This document shows, in pieces, positions 8,696-17,755 of a stretch of DNA of 64,000 bases. Location of the stretch: contig CAPEBR010000008.1 in assembly GCA_948602995.1 (NCBI GenBank), forward strand, positions 62,001 through 126,000, written 5' to 3'. The position numbers and the translations under genes were made by a program. The notes below the pieces were generated by a model, which was not told the DNA's origin, searched no databases, and saw nothing but the letters and a program-made list of their open reading frames with translations. Origin of the DNA: an uncultured Dorea sp. Lineage in GTDB: Bacteria > Bacillota > Clostridia > Lachnospirales > Lachnospiraceae. The stretch's first letter is position 1. Every line of letters starts with the position of its first letter.

Positions 8696-9619
8696 ATGGC
8701 AGAACTTAATAGGGATATGTTTGTAATAAAAGGAAAGAACACGATGAAGATGGAATCCATCAGCAGGCCGTCACTCTCCTTCTGGCAGGATGCGTGGAGA
8801 AGACTTCGGAAAAACCGTGCGGCATTTATCGGATTATGCATCATCGTGCTTTATGCGCTGCTTGCTGTTTTTGCTCCCATGTTCAGTAAATATGGCTTTT
8901 CTGACATGGATACTGCTGCGATGCATGCTGGTCCGTCAGCAGCCCACTGGCTTGGATGTGATGCTACAGGACGTGACCAGTGGGTACGTATCTGGATGGG
9001 TGCGAGGACGTCTCTTGCAATTGGTCTGTTTTCCGCATTCATTAATATGTGTGTAGGCGCCGTGATTGGAGGCCTGTGTGGATATTACGGCGGAAAGCTG
9101 GATATGATTATGATGCGTGTGGTAGATATTTTATATGGTATTCCAAGTCTGATTATTACCATTCTCGTAATGCTGGTTTTGGGCAAAGGCGTGGCGCCGC
9201 TGATTATTGCTCTCTGTGTGGTAGGATGGATCGGAACCTGCCGCTTTGTCCGGGGCGAGGTATACCGGCTGAAGGAGCAGGATTTTGTCATGGCGGCGAA
9301 GGTGCTTGGCATCCCGGATTTTATTATCATTATACGTCACATTATTCCGAATATTCTTGGAATGCTTGTTACGAATCTCTGTATGGCAATTCCGGGAGCA
9401 ATCTTCCAGGAGGCGTTCTTAAGCTATATAGGGCTTGGTATTGCGCCGCCGAACTGCAGTTGGGGAGTTCTTGCGAAAGAGGGAATCCAGTATCTCAGGA
9501 TCCATCCCCATGAGATTATTATTCCTGCGTTCTTCATCTGTACTACGATGCTTGCGCTGAACCTTCTGGGTGACGGAATGCGGGATGCAGTTGACCCGAA
9601 GCTTCGGGGAACGGAATAG
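8696..9619 (+). CDS. oppC: Oligopeptide ABC transporter permease OppC
   Basis: Second membrane subunit of the peptide importer, 307 residues from the ATG at 8696; a GTG at 8687 in frame directly after the oppB stop is an alternative start. The N-terminal cytoplasmic part leads to SFWQDAWRRLRKNRAAFIGL, the conserved OppC entry into the first helix. LGCDATGRDQWVR is the family signature loop. The EAA motif is at DFVMAAKVLGIPD, and GLGIAPPNCSWG follows near the C-terminus. It ends 9 bases before oppD. Confidence 0.93.
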   Translation: MAELNRDMFVIKGKNTMKMESISRPSLSFWQDAWRRLRKNRAAFIGLCIIVLYALLAVFAPMFSKYGFSDMDTAAMHAGPSAAHWLGCDATGRDQWVRIWMGARTSLAIGLFSAFINMCVGAVIGGLCGYYGGKLDMIMMRVVDILYGIPSLIITILVMLVLGKGVAPLIIALCVVGWIGTCRFVRGEVYRLKEQDFVMAAKVLGIPDFIIIIRHIIPNILGMLVTNLCMAIPGAIFQEAFLSYIGLGIAPPNCSWGVLAKEGIQYLRIHPHEIIIPAFFICTTMLALNLLGDGMRDAVDPKLRGTE

Positions 9620-9628
9620 GAGGAGCGA

Positions 9629-10666
9629 ATGATGGCAGAAAAAGAAAATATTCTTGAATTAAAAAATGTAGTTTATTCCTTCCATACCTACGGCGGAGAG
9701 GTTAAGGCAGTGCGGGATGTAAGCTTTGAGGTCCGCAAGGGAGAGATCCTGGGTATTGTGGGAGAATCCGGCTGCGGAAAGAGTGTAACCGCCCAGTGTA
9801 TCCTGAGACTGAACCCGGAACCGCCAGGATTCTTCGGAGGCGGGGAGATACTCTTTAAGGGCCAGGATATTTTAAAGATGTCCAATAAGGAGATCCGCAA
9901 GATCAGAGGCGGGGAGATTGGCTTTGTATTTCAGGATCCCATGACTTCTCTGAATCCAACCATGAGAGTCGGAGCGCAGATTGAGGAGGTATTTCTGGGA
10001 CGTACTGGCGTGACAAAAAAGGAAGTAAAGAACCGCGCCCTTGAGATTATGAAGCTTGTAGGGATCTCTGATGTGGAGAAGCGTTACAGACAGTATCCCC
10101 ATGAATTATCCGGTGGTATGAAGCAGCGTATTATGATCGCCATTGCTCTCGTAAGCCGTCCGAGCCTGATTATCTGTGATGAACCGACAACTTCACTGGA
10201 TGTAACAATCGAGGCGCAGATTCTGGATCTTCTGCTGGATCTTCGTGAGAAGCTTGGAACATCTATTATTATGATTACTCATGACCTGGGTGTAATCGCA
10301 AGGCTCTGTGACCGCGTTATTGTAATGTATGGCGGTAAGGTTGTAGAGAGAGGTACGGCAGAAGAGCTATTCTATGATACGGCACATCCATATACGAAAG
10401 GACTGATGAATTCGATCGCAAAGCTTGACACAGCTAAGGGTGAGAAGCTTCAGCCCATTGAGGGAACTCCTCCGGATCTGTTTTCCCCTCCGGTTGGATG
10501 TCCGTTTGCAGCAAGATGCGATTACTGTATGGACGTCTGTAATGAAATACCTCCGGAAGTATACCAGCTTACAGATGAGCATGCAACCTGCTGCTGGCTG
10601 CAGCATGAGATGGCGCCGGATAATGATATGAAGAAAAAACCGGAGAAGAAAGGAGAGGTAAGATAA
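9629..10666 (+). CDS. oppD: Oligopeptide ABC transporter ATPase OppD
   Basis: A 345-residue ATP-binding subunit. The Walker A loop is GESGCGKS, the Q-loop is in VFQDPMTSLNP, the ABC signature is LSGGMKQR, and Walker B is LIICDEPTTSLD. The C-terminal ~80 residues form the oligopeptide/dipeptide domain with the cysteine-rich GCPFAARCDYCMDVC. The stop codon overlaps the first base of the oppF ATG. OppD and OppF pair as the two ATPases that drive OppBC. Confidence 0.94.
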   Translation: MMAEKENILELKNVVYSFHTYGGEVKAVRDVSFEVRKGEILGIVGESGCGKSVTAQCILRLNPEPPGFFGGGEILFKGQDILKMSNKEIRKIRGGEIGFVFQDPMTSLNPTMRVGAQIEEVFLGRTGVTKKEVKNRALEIMKLVGISDVEKRYRQYPHELSGGMKQRIMIAIALVSRPSLIICDEPTTSLDVTIEAQILDLLLDLREKLGTSIIMITHDLGVIARLCDRVIVMYGGKVVERGTAEELFYDTAHPYTKGLMNSIAKLDTAKGEKLQPIEGTPPDLFSPPVGCPFAARCDYCMDVCNEIPPEVYQLTDEHATCCWLQHEMAPDNDMKKKPEKKGEVR

Positions 10667-11634
10667 TGGCAAATGAGACAAAACAGCCTCTCGTACAGGT
10701 TAAGGAATTATGTAAGTATTTCCACGTCAGCCGCACGGCGGAGCTCAAAGCGGTAGACGGGGTGAGTTTCGATATCTATAAAGGCGAGACAGTCAGTCTG
10801 GTTGGGGAATCCGGGTGCGGAAAGTCTACAACTGGAAGATGTATGATTCGTCTGTATGAGCCTACAAAAGGCCAGGTGATCTATGACGGGAAGGACATTA
10901 CAAAGCTTTCGAAGGAGGAACAGAAGGCATTCTGTAAAAAGGTGCAGATGATCTTCCAGAATCCTTATGCATCCTTAAATCCCCGTATGACAGTAAAGGA
11001 GATTGTGGGCGAGGGCCTTAAGCAGCACGGGATGTCCCGGGAGGAAGTGGACAAGAAGGTGGAGGCTCTGCTGGAGACCGTAGGCCTTAACAAGGATCAT
11101 ATGTCACGATTCCCCCACGAGTTCTCCGGCGGACAGAGACAGAGGATCGGTATTGCCCGCGCTCTTTCGGTTGATCCGGAATTCATTATCTGCGATGAGC
11201 CCATTTCCGCTTTGGACGTATCCATCCAGGCGCAGGTCATCAATATGCTTAAGCATCTGCAGGAGACCATGGGGCTTACTTATCTGTTTATTGCGCACGA
11301 TTTAAGTGTTGTGAAGTACATTTCTGACAGGGTGGTGGTTATGTACCTTGGAACATTGGTGGAGACGGCGGAGACGGAGGAGCTCTATGCAAATCCGGCT
11401 CATCCCTACACGAAGGCGCTGCTTTCCGCCATTCCGGAGGCGGATCCGAAAAAGGCGAAGGCCAATGAGCGCATTCCGATTAAGGGTGAGATTCCAAGTC
11501 CTATTAATCCAAAGAACTGCTGCAGATTTGCCGAGAGATGCCAGTATGCCACAGACCGGTGCTTTTCGGAAATGCCGAAGCTCCGCGAGGTTGCTCCGGG
11601 ACATATGGCAGCATGCCATCTTCTTGACAAATAG
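10666..11634 (+). CDS. oppF: Oligopeptide ABC transporter ATPase OppF
   Basis: A 322-residue ATPase, partner of OppD. It shows Walker A GESGCGKST, Q-loop IFQNPYASLNP, signature FSGGQRQR and Walker B FIICDEPISALD. The C-terminal oligopeptide domain carries CRFAERCQYATDRC. It is the last gene of the opp operon. Its 3' end faces the minus-strand ParB-like gene, with a GGGGACGGGG palindrome between them acting as a likely two-way terminator. Confidence 0.94.
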   Translation: MANETKQPLVQVKELCKYFHVSRTAELKAVDGVSFDIYKGETVSLVGESGCGKSTTGRCMIRLYEPTKGQVIYDGKDITKLSKEEQKAFCKKVQMIFQNPYASLNPRMTVKEIVGEGLKQHGMSREEVDKKVEALLETVGLNKDHMSRFPHEFSGGQRQRIGIARALSVDPEFIICDEPISALDVSIQAQVINMLKHLQETMGLTYLFIAHDLSVVKYISDRVVVMYLGTLVETAETEELYANPAHPYTKALLSAIPEADPKKAKANERIPIKGEIPSPINPKNCCRFAERCQYATDRCFSEMPKLREVAPGHMAACHLLDK

Positions 11635-11636
11635 TG

Positions 11637-11676
11637 CAATTGGGGACGGGGCATTTTTAAAAATGCCCCGTCCCCT
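11637..11676. repeat. GGGGACGGGG palindrome
   Basis: Near-perfect inverted repeat: AATTGGGGACGGGGCATT on the left, TTTAAAAA core, and AATGCCCCGTCCCC on the right. It separates the converging oppF and ParB-like genes. Read on the minus strand it supplies the last codons and stop of the ParB-like gene (...GTGHF, stop). Confidence 0.9.
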
Positions 11677-12208
11677 CATCGTTGGCTTTATCTGTATCGG
11701 CAGGCCGCCAGGCCATACCAAAGTTAAGATCTTTAAATAAAGCGGCTAAGCCTGTAATCTGCTTCAGCCTTAGAATCTCATCCTTATCCATTCCCAGATG
11801 CTTTGAGATCCATGCGTCTGAGCGTCCTAATTCATGCAGTTCTCGTACAATATTGCTCATCAGATCCACATCATGGCTTCCTCTGGCGCGGTTATGGCGG
11901 ATGGTGCTTGCCATTCTGTGATCCAGGGGTCTGTTGATGACGGAGACAGGGAGAAGCCCGTGCTCCCGTTCGTATATATCCGGGTATTCCAGCATGATGC
12001 GGTAGCGGTGGAATCCGTCTACAATAATATAGCTGTCATCCTCTTTGTCATAATAGCATACAACAGGCATGGTATATCCATCTGCCTTAATACTGTCATA
12101 GAGAAGCCGCATCTCAGGAGGGGCTACGGTGTTAGGATTATAGGTGTTTGGCTTAATCTTTTCAATTGGCACAGCGGTTACACTGTAGACAGGACTCTTA
12201 CGTATCAT
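11657..12208 (-). CDS. ParB-like domain protein (IbrB-like)
   Basis: A 183-residue protein with the ParB N-terminal fold. VPIEKIKPNTYNPN leads to the motif VDGFHRYR, equivalent to the GERR/GFHR catalytic or nucleotide-binding box of ParB-like proteins, and HRMASTIRHNRARGSH follows. A C-terminal helix-turn-helix-like part (DAWISKHLGMDKDEILRLKQITG) is also visible. Its start overlaps the end of the PAPS-reductase-like gene by 11 bases. The pairing matches the IbrA/IbrB type of gene pair known from Escherichia coli prophage-linked loci. The last residues EGTGHF come from a repeat. Molecular function is unknown. Confidence 0.75.
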   Translation of the reverse strand: MIRKSPVYSVTAVPIEKIKPNTYNPNTVAPPEMRLLYDSIKADGYTMPVVCYYDKEDDSYIIVDGFHRYRIMLEYPDIYEREHGLLPVSVINRPLDHRMASTIRHNRARGSHDVDLMSNIVRELHELGRSDAWISKHLGMDKDEILRLKQITGLAALFKDLNFGMAWRPADTDKANDEGTGHF

Positions 12209-13529
12209 AATTCATCTCCTCAATACCTTTGTATTTTTCTTTGATTTCATTGATTCTCTTTTGCTGCTCCCGGTTCATGCCAAAACCCATGAAGCGGCAG
12301 ATATGGTCGTTTTTCAGAATGCAGTAGCACATACGCTTCCAGCTGGGGACGTCCCTGGAGGATTTGATGTCATCTGTATTGTCAGGAATACTTTCAAGAA
12401 ATATAATCCTGGACTTTTTATTTAAAGTATAGTTTGAGACGCCGTTTCTTTTAATCTTGTACCCATGCTCTTCCAGCTCTTGAATCGTCTCCTCATCAAG
12501 GCCGCCTCCGGTTTTATGCCAGAACTCAATGGAAGAGTTGAACTTTTTCGCATAATTGTTGCGTAGTCTCGCCGGAAGAGTGTCAAGAAGGAACATTGTG
12601 TAGGATTTCCATGTATGGCCCGCAGGAAGTGTAACATTCCGGTAGCCCATGGCCTTTGTCCTGCCGTAGAGGGCGCCGAAATTCGCTCCGCGGACCCTCC
12701 CGACAAGTTTTACCCAGATTTCAGGATCAATAACCCGGTACAGGTTCAGGGAATCTTTAGAGTAATCATTGAATGGAGAAGCTACACGCATTTGTGACGC
12801 CGTAAGTCCGGCCTTATAATAGAGATCGTACAGATGATTATAGTCATACTGGAATAAATAATTTGCATGCCAGATATCCTCTGTGGACCAGTCATATAAA
12901 GGTGAGGCGCACCACACATCCTTAAACTGTTTTGTAATCCAGCATTCATCCTTGTAGCCGTATTTCTTATTTAAGACGCCGCTGTATCTCTGCAGGGATT
13001 CATCAGCGCGGATGCCGAGAAGACAGACTGTTTTCTTCCTCCCATGGGACATGCGGTACCATCGGCCGAACTGTTTGGCCAGATCCTCCTGATGCATTTT
13101 ATAGTGGTAGGTAAACATGGGATTATTCTCCAGGCTGATGACGTATTCCTTATCAGGCATCTTGCGTACCCAGGAGCTTTTTTTCTTGTCATCCCAGGGA
13201 TACCAGTACATTTCGTAGCTGCTCAGCGCAGTTCTTGTAGCCATGGGGAGGCAGACCCAGTAGGGTTCCACTTCATGCTTAATGCTTTCAAAAGTCCGTT
13301 CTACATATTCGGTGGTCACAGTGTACTGGGCTTCAAAGTCCTGGTGGAAGACGCCGAGCCTTTTCCATGGGAAATGCTTCCGCTGGTAATTCAGTACCAT
13401 ATTAAGAAGCAGCCCGCTGTCTTTTCCGCCTGAAAAGGAGATATAGATATTGTCAAATTCCTCAAAAATAAGTTTCATACGCTTTAAAAATGCTTCATAA
13501 ACATTTTCACTTAAGTATTCACGTTCCAA
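12198..13529 (-). CDS. PAPS-reductase-like PP-loop protein (IbrA-like, DUF3440)
   Basis: A 443-residue protein of the phosphoadenosine phosphosulfate reductase/PP-loop ATPase superfamily. The PP-loop is ISFSGGKDSG near residue 30-40, and GIRADESLQRYS is a second family motif. The start is a TTG at 13529, with GGGGTG upstream; the frame has no better start nearby. The C-terminal half beyond residue ~240 is the extended part seen in IbrA/DUF3440 proteins. No sulfate-assimilation genes are near, so a true PAPS reductase is unlikely. It probably acts with the downstream ParB-like protein. An adenylation- or thiolation-type chemistry is possible but not shown. Confidence 0.75.
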   Translation of the reverse strand: MEREYLSENVYEAFLKRMKLIFEEFDNIYISFSGGKDSGLLLNMVLNYQRKHFPWKRLGVFHQDFEAQYTVTTEYVERTFESIKHEVEPYWVCLPMATRTALSSYEMYWYPWDDKKKSSWVRKMPDKEYVISLENNPMFTYHYKMHQEDLAKQFGRWYRMSHGRKKTVCLLGIRADESLQRYSGVLNKKYGYKDECWITKQFKDVWCASPLYDWSTEDIWHANYLFQYDYNHLYDLYYKAGLTASQMRVASPFNDYSKDSLNLYRVIDPEIWVKLVGRVRGANFGALYGRTKAMGYRNVTLPAGHTWKSYTMFLLDTLPARLRNNYAKKFNSSIEFWHKTGGGLDEETIQELEEHGYKIKRNGVSNYTLNKKSRIIFLESIPDNTDDIKSSRDVPSWKRMCYCILKNDHICRFMGFGMNREQQKRINEIKEKYKGIEEMNYDT

Positions 13530-13623
13530 GTTTTAAACACCCCACGATCTTTTGTGAATAAATATGGTAAATATTTCCAGTCCCTGTAAAATAATTTAAC
13601 ACATATTGAAACAAGATTCAAGA

Positions 13624-13727
13624 CCGCGCATTCCGTAAGAAAATGATTCAGGTGTGAGCAAATCCCATTCGCGAAGCGAATTTTAACTGGATTTGCGAAT
13701 GTTACTGTGAACGGAATGAACAGTAAC
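13624..13727 (+). repeat. Structured GTTACT-family repeat, copy 2 (5' truncated)
   Basis: It carries the right arm of stem 1 (GCGCATTCC), the unpaired block GTAAGAAAATGATTCAGG, stem 2 CAAATCC...GGATTTG with the apical ATTCGCGAAGCGAAT, and stem 3 GTTACTGTGAACG...TGAACAGTAAC. It is nearly identical to the copy at 18.4 kb in this part. The left end is missing. It fills the gap between the IbrA-like gene and allH. Confidence 0.8.
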
Positions 13728-13728
13728 A

Positions 13729-14586
13729 CTATAGCTTTAATGCATAGAGGACTCCGCACAGGGTATCGATTCCGGAGGAATGTCCGATTTTTGAGAACAT
13801 AGAAAGAATTTCTCCAGGGGAAGGTTTGTGCCTCAGTGTATTGACGGCCAGACTGTACTGCCCTTTGAGGGCGCAGGAAAGAAAAGCGGCGCTGATATCC
13901 ACGGTGTCGGCAAGACGGCTGTTAATTCCTTCTTTTAAGGCCCGGCAAAATTCATGATTCTCCTGACCGGTCAGGGTGAGCCCTGCCAGAACCCCGCACA
14001 GAAAATCATCGCCTCCCGGTGTGAGTCCGCCTCCCAGGCCAATCAGAGAGGTCAGGCGGCTTCCGGCTTCCTGATATTTTTGCTGGCGGTACAGCTCTTC
14101 ACATTCCCTGATAATTTTTTTTGCTGTAAGGAGGATCAGGGACAGTTCTCTTTTTGGTTCCCCATAAAATATGGAATCAAAGCCGCCTGTTTTTGTGCCT
14201 GAGAGAACCGCATTTATGTTTCCGGCCAGATACAGGCAAAATTCCCCGGTCTGGGGTGCGTCTACAGGGCGGAGCAGAAGATTATGTCTGTCTGCACCGG
14301 CACAGGAGATGACACAGGATTTATCTGGAGAGCATATTTCTATCTGGCTTCCTGACAGGCGTACAGGGGTTCCTGGTTTTATGGAGAGGAGTTCCATATC
14401 ATGAGCAGAAAGCTCTGTGACCAGACTAATAGGAGACAGAGGTGAATTTTTGGCCTGAAGTGCTATGAGTTCCTTTTCAAGGCTGAGATTGATGGTCTTG
14501 CGGTAAACGGAATGTACGGCTCCGTTTTTTGACTTTTTTAGGATTCCTGCAGCATAATCCGACATTTTGGTAATAGATAATTTCAT
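13729..14586 (-). CDS. allH: Oxamate carbamoyltransferase subunit AllH (DUF2877)
   Basis: A 286-residue DUF2877 protein. The hallmark LGGGLTPGGDDFLCG lies around residues 190-205. In Escherichia coli the homologue (YlbF/AllH) is one of three subunits, AllFGH, of the enzyme that converts oxalurate and phosphate to oxamate and carbamoyl phosphate. The start is the ATG at 14586, which has AAAGGGG upstream; an in-frame ATG 30 codons earlier lacks a ribosome site. It is divergent from allB and about 22 kb away from the allF-allG fusion, unlike the usual adjacent order. The stop codon lies one base beyond a structured repeat. Confidence 0.85.
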   Translation of the reverse strand: MKLSITKMSDYAAGILKKSKNGAVHSVYRKTINLSLEKELIALQAKNSPLSPISLVTELSAHDMELLSIKPGTPVRLSGSQIEICSPDKSCVISCAGADRHNLLLRPVDAPQTGEFCLYLAGNINAVLSGTKTGGFDSIFYGEPKRELSLILLTAKKIIRECEELYRQQKYQEAGSRLTSLIGLGGGLTPGGDDFLCGVLAGLTLTGQENHEFCRALKEGINSRLADTVDISAAFLSCALKGQYSLAVNTLRHKPSPGEILSMFSKIGHSSGIDTLCGVLYALKL

Positions 14587-14851
14587 GGAAACAGATCCCC
14601 TTTCTACTGTATTGATTGTTATTTGTCTGGCAATATTTATGATAGATATGTTATCAGAATTGAAATAAAAATACAATTGGGGAAAACTAAAAAGTGGTTG
14701 CTAAAATTTTAATTTTTTTTGCACATATTTTAATCGGATCTTGTCGTAATATGAATTAATTTGAATAGATAACCTTTAAATTTAACGAAACAGCGTTTGT
14801 TTTTGTCTATATTTCACAAAAAAAGAGTTTCAGATTTGATAATTAATGATA

Positions 14852-14911
14852 TTGTGCTTTGCGTGGTTTTGCATTAAAATACATATAGGATGTTAAAAAA
14901 GGGTTGACCAG
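14852..14911 (+). promoter_or_regulatory. allB promoter and candidate operator
   Basis: TTGTGC at 14852-14857 and TAAAAT at 14875-14880 with a 17-base spacer form a promoter. About 20 bases below the -10 box lies GGGTTGACCAG. The same GGTTGACCA occurs just downstream of the allE promoter (34055-34064). The spacing suggests a repressor site near +15. The remainder of the 357-base divergent gap (14587-14943) is AT-rich and should also hold the allH promoter. Confidence 0.5.
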
Positions 14912-14943
14912 TTGTTTTTTAAATTTTTAAGGAGGTACAGTAC

Positions 14944-16347
14944 ATGTACGATTTAGTGATTCGAAATGGGAAACTAGTAACTCCGGACCGTATCTATGAA
15001 GCAGACATTGCCATTACAGATGGAAAGTACGCTGCATTTTTTGCGCCCGGAACCGAAGCGGAAGCGAAGGAGACAATTGATGCAAAGGGCAATTACGTGT
15101 TCCCGGGAATTATCGACTGTCATGCGCATCTGAATGAGCCTGGCTTTGAGTACAGAGAGGACTTTGAGACAGGGTCGCGGGCAGCAGCTGTGGCAGGCTG
15201 TACGACACTGATCGATATGCCGCTCAATAATGATCCGTCTCTTATGAACAAAGAAATCTTTGATCTTAAGATGGGCAGGATCAGCAAGCACTCTGTTGTT
15301 GACTACGCGCTTTGGGGCGGGCTTGTAGGCGACTATGACGACAAGCCGGGTTCCGTAAAGAACAACATGAATGACCTGGTAGACCTGCATAACTGCGGCG
15401 TTGCCGCTTTCAAAGGATTTACCTGCCCCAACGGCGACCTGTTCCCCACAGTAAATATGGGAAATGTCCGTAAGGCGCTTGAGATCTTAAAGCCATATGG
15501 CGCTTTGTGCGGTTTCCACTGTGAAGAGTACGGCCAGGTGCTGGAGAGAGAGAAGGAAGCAAAGGCAAAGGAAGGCCAGACGAACGAGCAGAAGATCCGA
15601 GATTTCCTTGATTCCCATGATGTATGGACAGAGTATGTTGCTACAAAGAATGTGATTGACATGGCGAGAGCTACAGGTGGGCGTGTACACATCTGCCATG
15701 TAAGTCATCCGATGGTAGCACAGGTTGTAAAGGACGCCATCCATGAAGGGCTTCCGATTACAGCAGAGACATGCCCTCATTACCTTGGATTTACAGAGGA
15801 TTTTGTGTTTGAAAAAGGCGCTCCGGCAAAATGCACGCCGCCGATGCGTACAAAGGAAGATATGGAAAAGCTTTGGGATTATGTGCTTGACGGAACCTTG
15901 TCCTGCGTAGGAAGCGACCATTCTCCGGCAGCAGACGAGGAGAAGGATAATGCGACAAAGGATATCTGGCATGCATGGGGCGGACTGAACGCAATCCAGT
16001 TCTTCCTTCCGATGATGTTCGATATGGTTGTGAATAAGAAGGGATTAAGCCCGACTTTAATCGCAAAGGTTATGGATTACAATCCGGCGAAGATCTTCGG
16101 TCTGTACGGACGCAAAGGCGCATTTGAGCTTGGATTCGACGGTGATATCGTGATCGTAGATCCTGAGAAGGCATGGAAAGTAGACCAGACGAAGCTCCTT
16201 ACCAAGGGCCACGTATCCTGCTTCGACGGGCAGGAAGGAAAGGGAGCTGTGACATGCACCATCATCAGAGGTAAAGTAGTTGCCGCTGATGGTATGTACA
16301 AAGATGAAGCAGTAGGATATGGCGAGTATATCACGCCGGTAAAATAA
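14944..16347 (+). CDS. allB: Allantoinase AllB, copy 1
   Basis: Cytosolic cyclic amidohydrolase of 467 residues that opens allantoin to allantoate. Metal-site motifs are DCHAHLNEPG (His pair), AAFKGF (carboxylated lysine), GFHCEE and ICHVSHP (metal His), and GSDHSP (Asp). These and the overall pattern match Escherichia coli AllB more than dihydropyrimidinase. An AAGGAGG ribosome site is 9 bases upstream. It forms a module with the NCS1 permease 43 bases downstream, and a diverged copy of the pair follows at 18581. Hydantoinase is the alternative, but the complete downstream pathway supports allantoin. Confidence 0.9.
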   Translation: MYDLVIRNGKLVTPDRIYEADIAITDGKYAAFFAPGTEAEAKETIDAKGNYVFPGIIDCHAHLNEPGFEYREDFETGSRAAAVAGCTTLIDMPLNNDPSLMNKEIFDLKMGRISKHSVVDYALWGGLVGDYDDKPGSVKNNMNDLVDLHNCGVAAFKGFTCPNGDLFPTVNMGNVRKALEILKPYGALCGFHCEEYGQVLEREKEAKAKEGQTNEQKIRDFLDSHDVWTEYVATKNVIDMARATGGRVHICHVSHPMVAQVVKDAIHEGLPITAETCPHYLGFTEDFVFEKGAPAKCTPPMRTKEDMEKLWDYVLDGTLSCVGSDHSPAADEEKDNATKDIWHAWGGLNAIQFFLPMMFDMVVNKKGLSPTLIAKVMDYNPAKIFGLYGRKGAFELGFDGDIVIVDPEKAWKVDQTKLLTKGHVSCFDGQEGKGAVTCTIIRGKVVAADGMYKDEAVGYGEYITPVK

Positions 16348-16390
16348 CTGTGAGAGTACTGAGCATTTACGATGAAAAAGGAGAGAGATT

Positions 16391-17755
16391 ATGAGTGATG
16401 TAAATAACGAAAAGAAACAGGCCAGCTCAATTGCCCCGATTAAAAAGGAAGACCGGATCATGAGCTGGGGCTCAAATACCATGTTATGGCTCGGCGGATG
16501 TATTTCCATCGGTACCTTATCCATGGGTTCAGCCCAGCTTGAAAACGGACTTAACCTGCTGCAGTTATTCCTTGCGGTATTAATCGGTTCTACCATTCTG
16601 GTTGTAGGTATTGCATGCAATGACCAGTTTTCCTATGTAACAGGCGCGCCTTATGCAGTACAGCTTAAGATGTCCTTTGGTACAAAGGGAAGTATTGTTC
16701 CTGTATTCATAAGAGGTCTTCCGGCGATTGTATGGTATGGTTATCAGACATGGCTTGGAGGTACGGCTATTAATAATATCTTCCGTGCATTCGGACTGGA
16801 TATTCAGTATGGATATGTAATCTTCTTTGTTTTGTTCCAGCTGATTCAGATCTTCCTTTCCACAAAGGGATTCCAGGGAGCAAAATGGGTTGGAAATATT
16901 GGCGGCGTGGTTATTACAGTTGCTATGCTTTACCTGTTATACCTCTGCCTGACAACACAGTGGGATGCAATTTCCGCGAACCTTCTTGGTATCGAAGGAA
17001 CATGGGGGATGCCGTTCGTGGCAGCAATCATTGCATTCTTCGGCAACAGTACAACGGTTATGCTGAATGCCGGCGACTACTCACGAGAAGTAAAAGACGG
17101 CTATTCAAGCCCTGTACGTGGAATTTCCTATTTCCTCGCCATGGTTCCTGCAACCGTACTTCTTGGTATGATCGGCGCTATGGCGTGCTCTGCAACAGGC
17201 GTTGCAAACCCGATCAATGCATTTTATGAGATGGTTGACAGCAAGCTTGTTCTTGTTGTAACTCTTTGCTTCATTATTATGGCACAGTTGTCAACAAACC
17301 TTGCGTCTAATGTAATCCCGCCGGCATATGCATTTATGGATGTATTTAAGATGAAGCACCGGACGGCAGTTATTATTGTTGGTATCCTTGCGGTATGTAC
17401 CTGTCCATGGGTTCTGACAAATGACAGCTCTGCAGCGGGTCTTGCTCTGTTTACAAAGATTTATACTGCATTCTTCGGACCAATCTTTGCAGTACTGATT
17501 ACGGATTACTTTATTCTTCATAGAAGAAAGATCTCTGACTCCTTACTGAAGGATCTGTACAATGAGGAAGGAGAGCATAAGGGCGTGAACTGGGCAGCAA
17601 TTATCGCCATTGCAGTAGGCGCTGTGATCGGTCTGTTTAATGTTGACATTTCCTTCTTTACAGCTACGATTCCGACGGCTCTTATTTTCTATTTTGGTAT
17701 GAAGATTATGCCGTCATGCGCGAACTTCAGAAAGGGTACGACATTAGATAAATAA
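16391..17755 (+). CDS. NCS1-family allantoin permease, copy 1
   Basis: A 454-residue membrane transporter of the nucleobase:cation symporter-1 family, with about 12 hydrophobic helices beginning near residue 28. Family features include GLPAIVWYGYQTWLGG in helix 3, VPATVLLGMIGA in the middle, and a conserved end similar to the second permease. Uptake of allantoin is inferred from its position directly behind allB; NCS1 members also carry cytosine, uracil and hydantoins. An AAGGAGAGA ribosome site precedes the ATG. The last base overlaps the ATG of the next gene. Confidence 0.85.
   Translation: MSDVNNEKKQASSIAPIKKEDRIMSWGSNTMLWLGGCISIGTLSMGSAQLENGLNLLQLFLAVLIGSTILVVGIACNDQFSYVTGAPYAVQLKMSFGTKGSIVPVFIRGLPAIVWYGYQTWLGGTAINNIFRAFGLDIQYGYVIFFVLFQLIQIFLSTKGFQGAKWVGNIGGVVITVAMLYLLYLCLTTQWDAISANLLGIEGTWGMPFVAAIIAFFGNSTTVMLNAGDYSREVKDGYSSPVRGISYFLAMVPATVLLGMIGAMACSATGVANPINAFYEMVDSKLVLVVTLCFIIMAQLSTNLASNVIPPAYAFMDVFKMKHRTAVIIVGILAVCTCPWVLTNDSSAAGLALFTKIYTAFFGPIFAVLITDYFILHRRKISDSLLKDLYNEEGEHKGVNWAAIIAIAVGAVIGLFNVDISFFTATIPTALIFYFGMKIMPSCANFRKGTTLDK

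Noticed and set aside
11657..13529. A Dnd/Ssp phosphorothioation system.
   Set aside because: Only a ParB-like and a PAPS-reductase-like gene are present; no cysteine desulfurase, DndB, DndD or DndE-like gene lies beside them.
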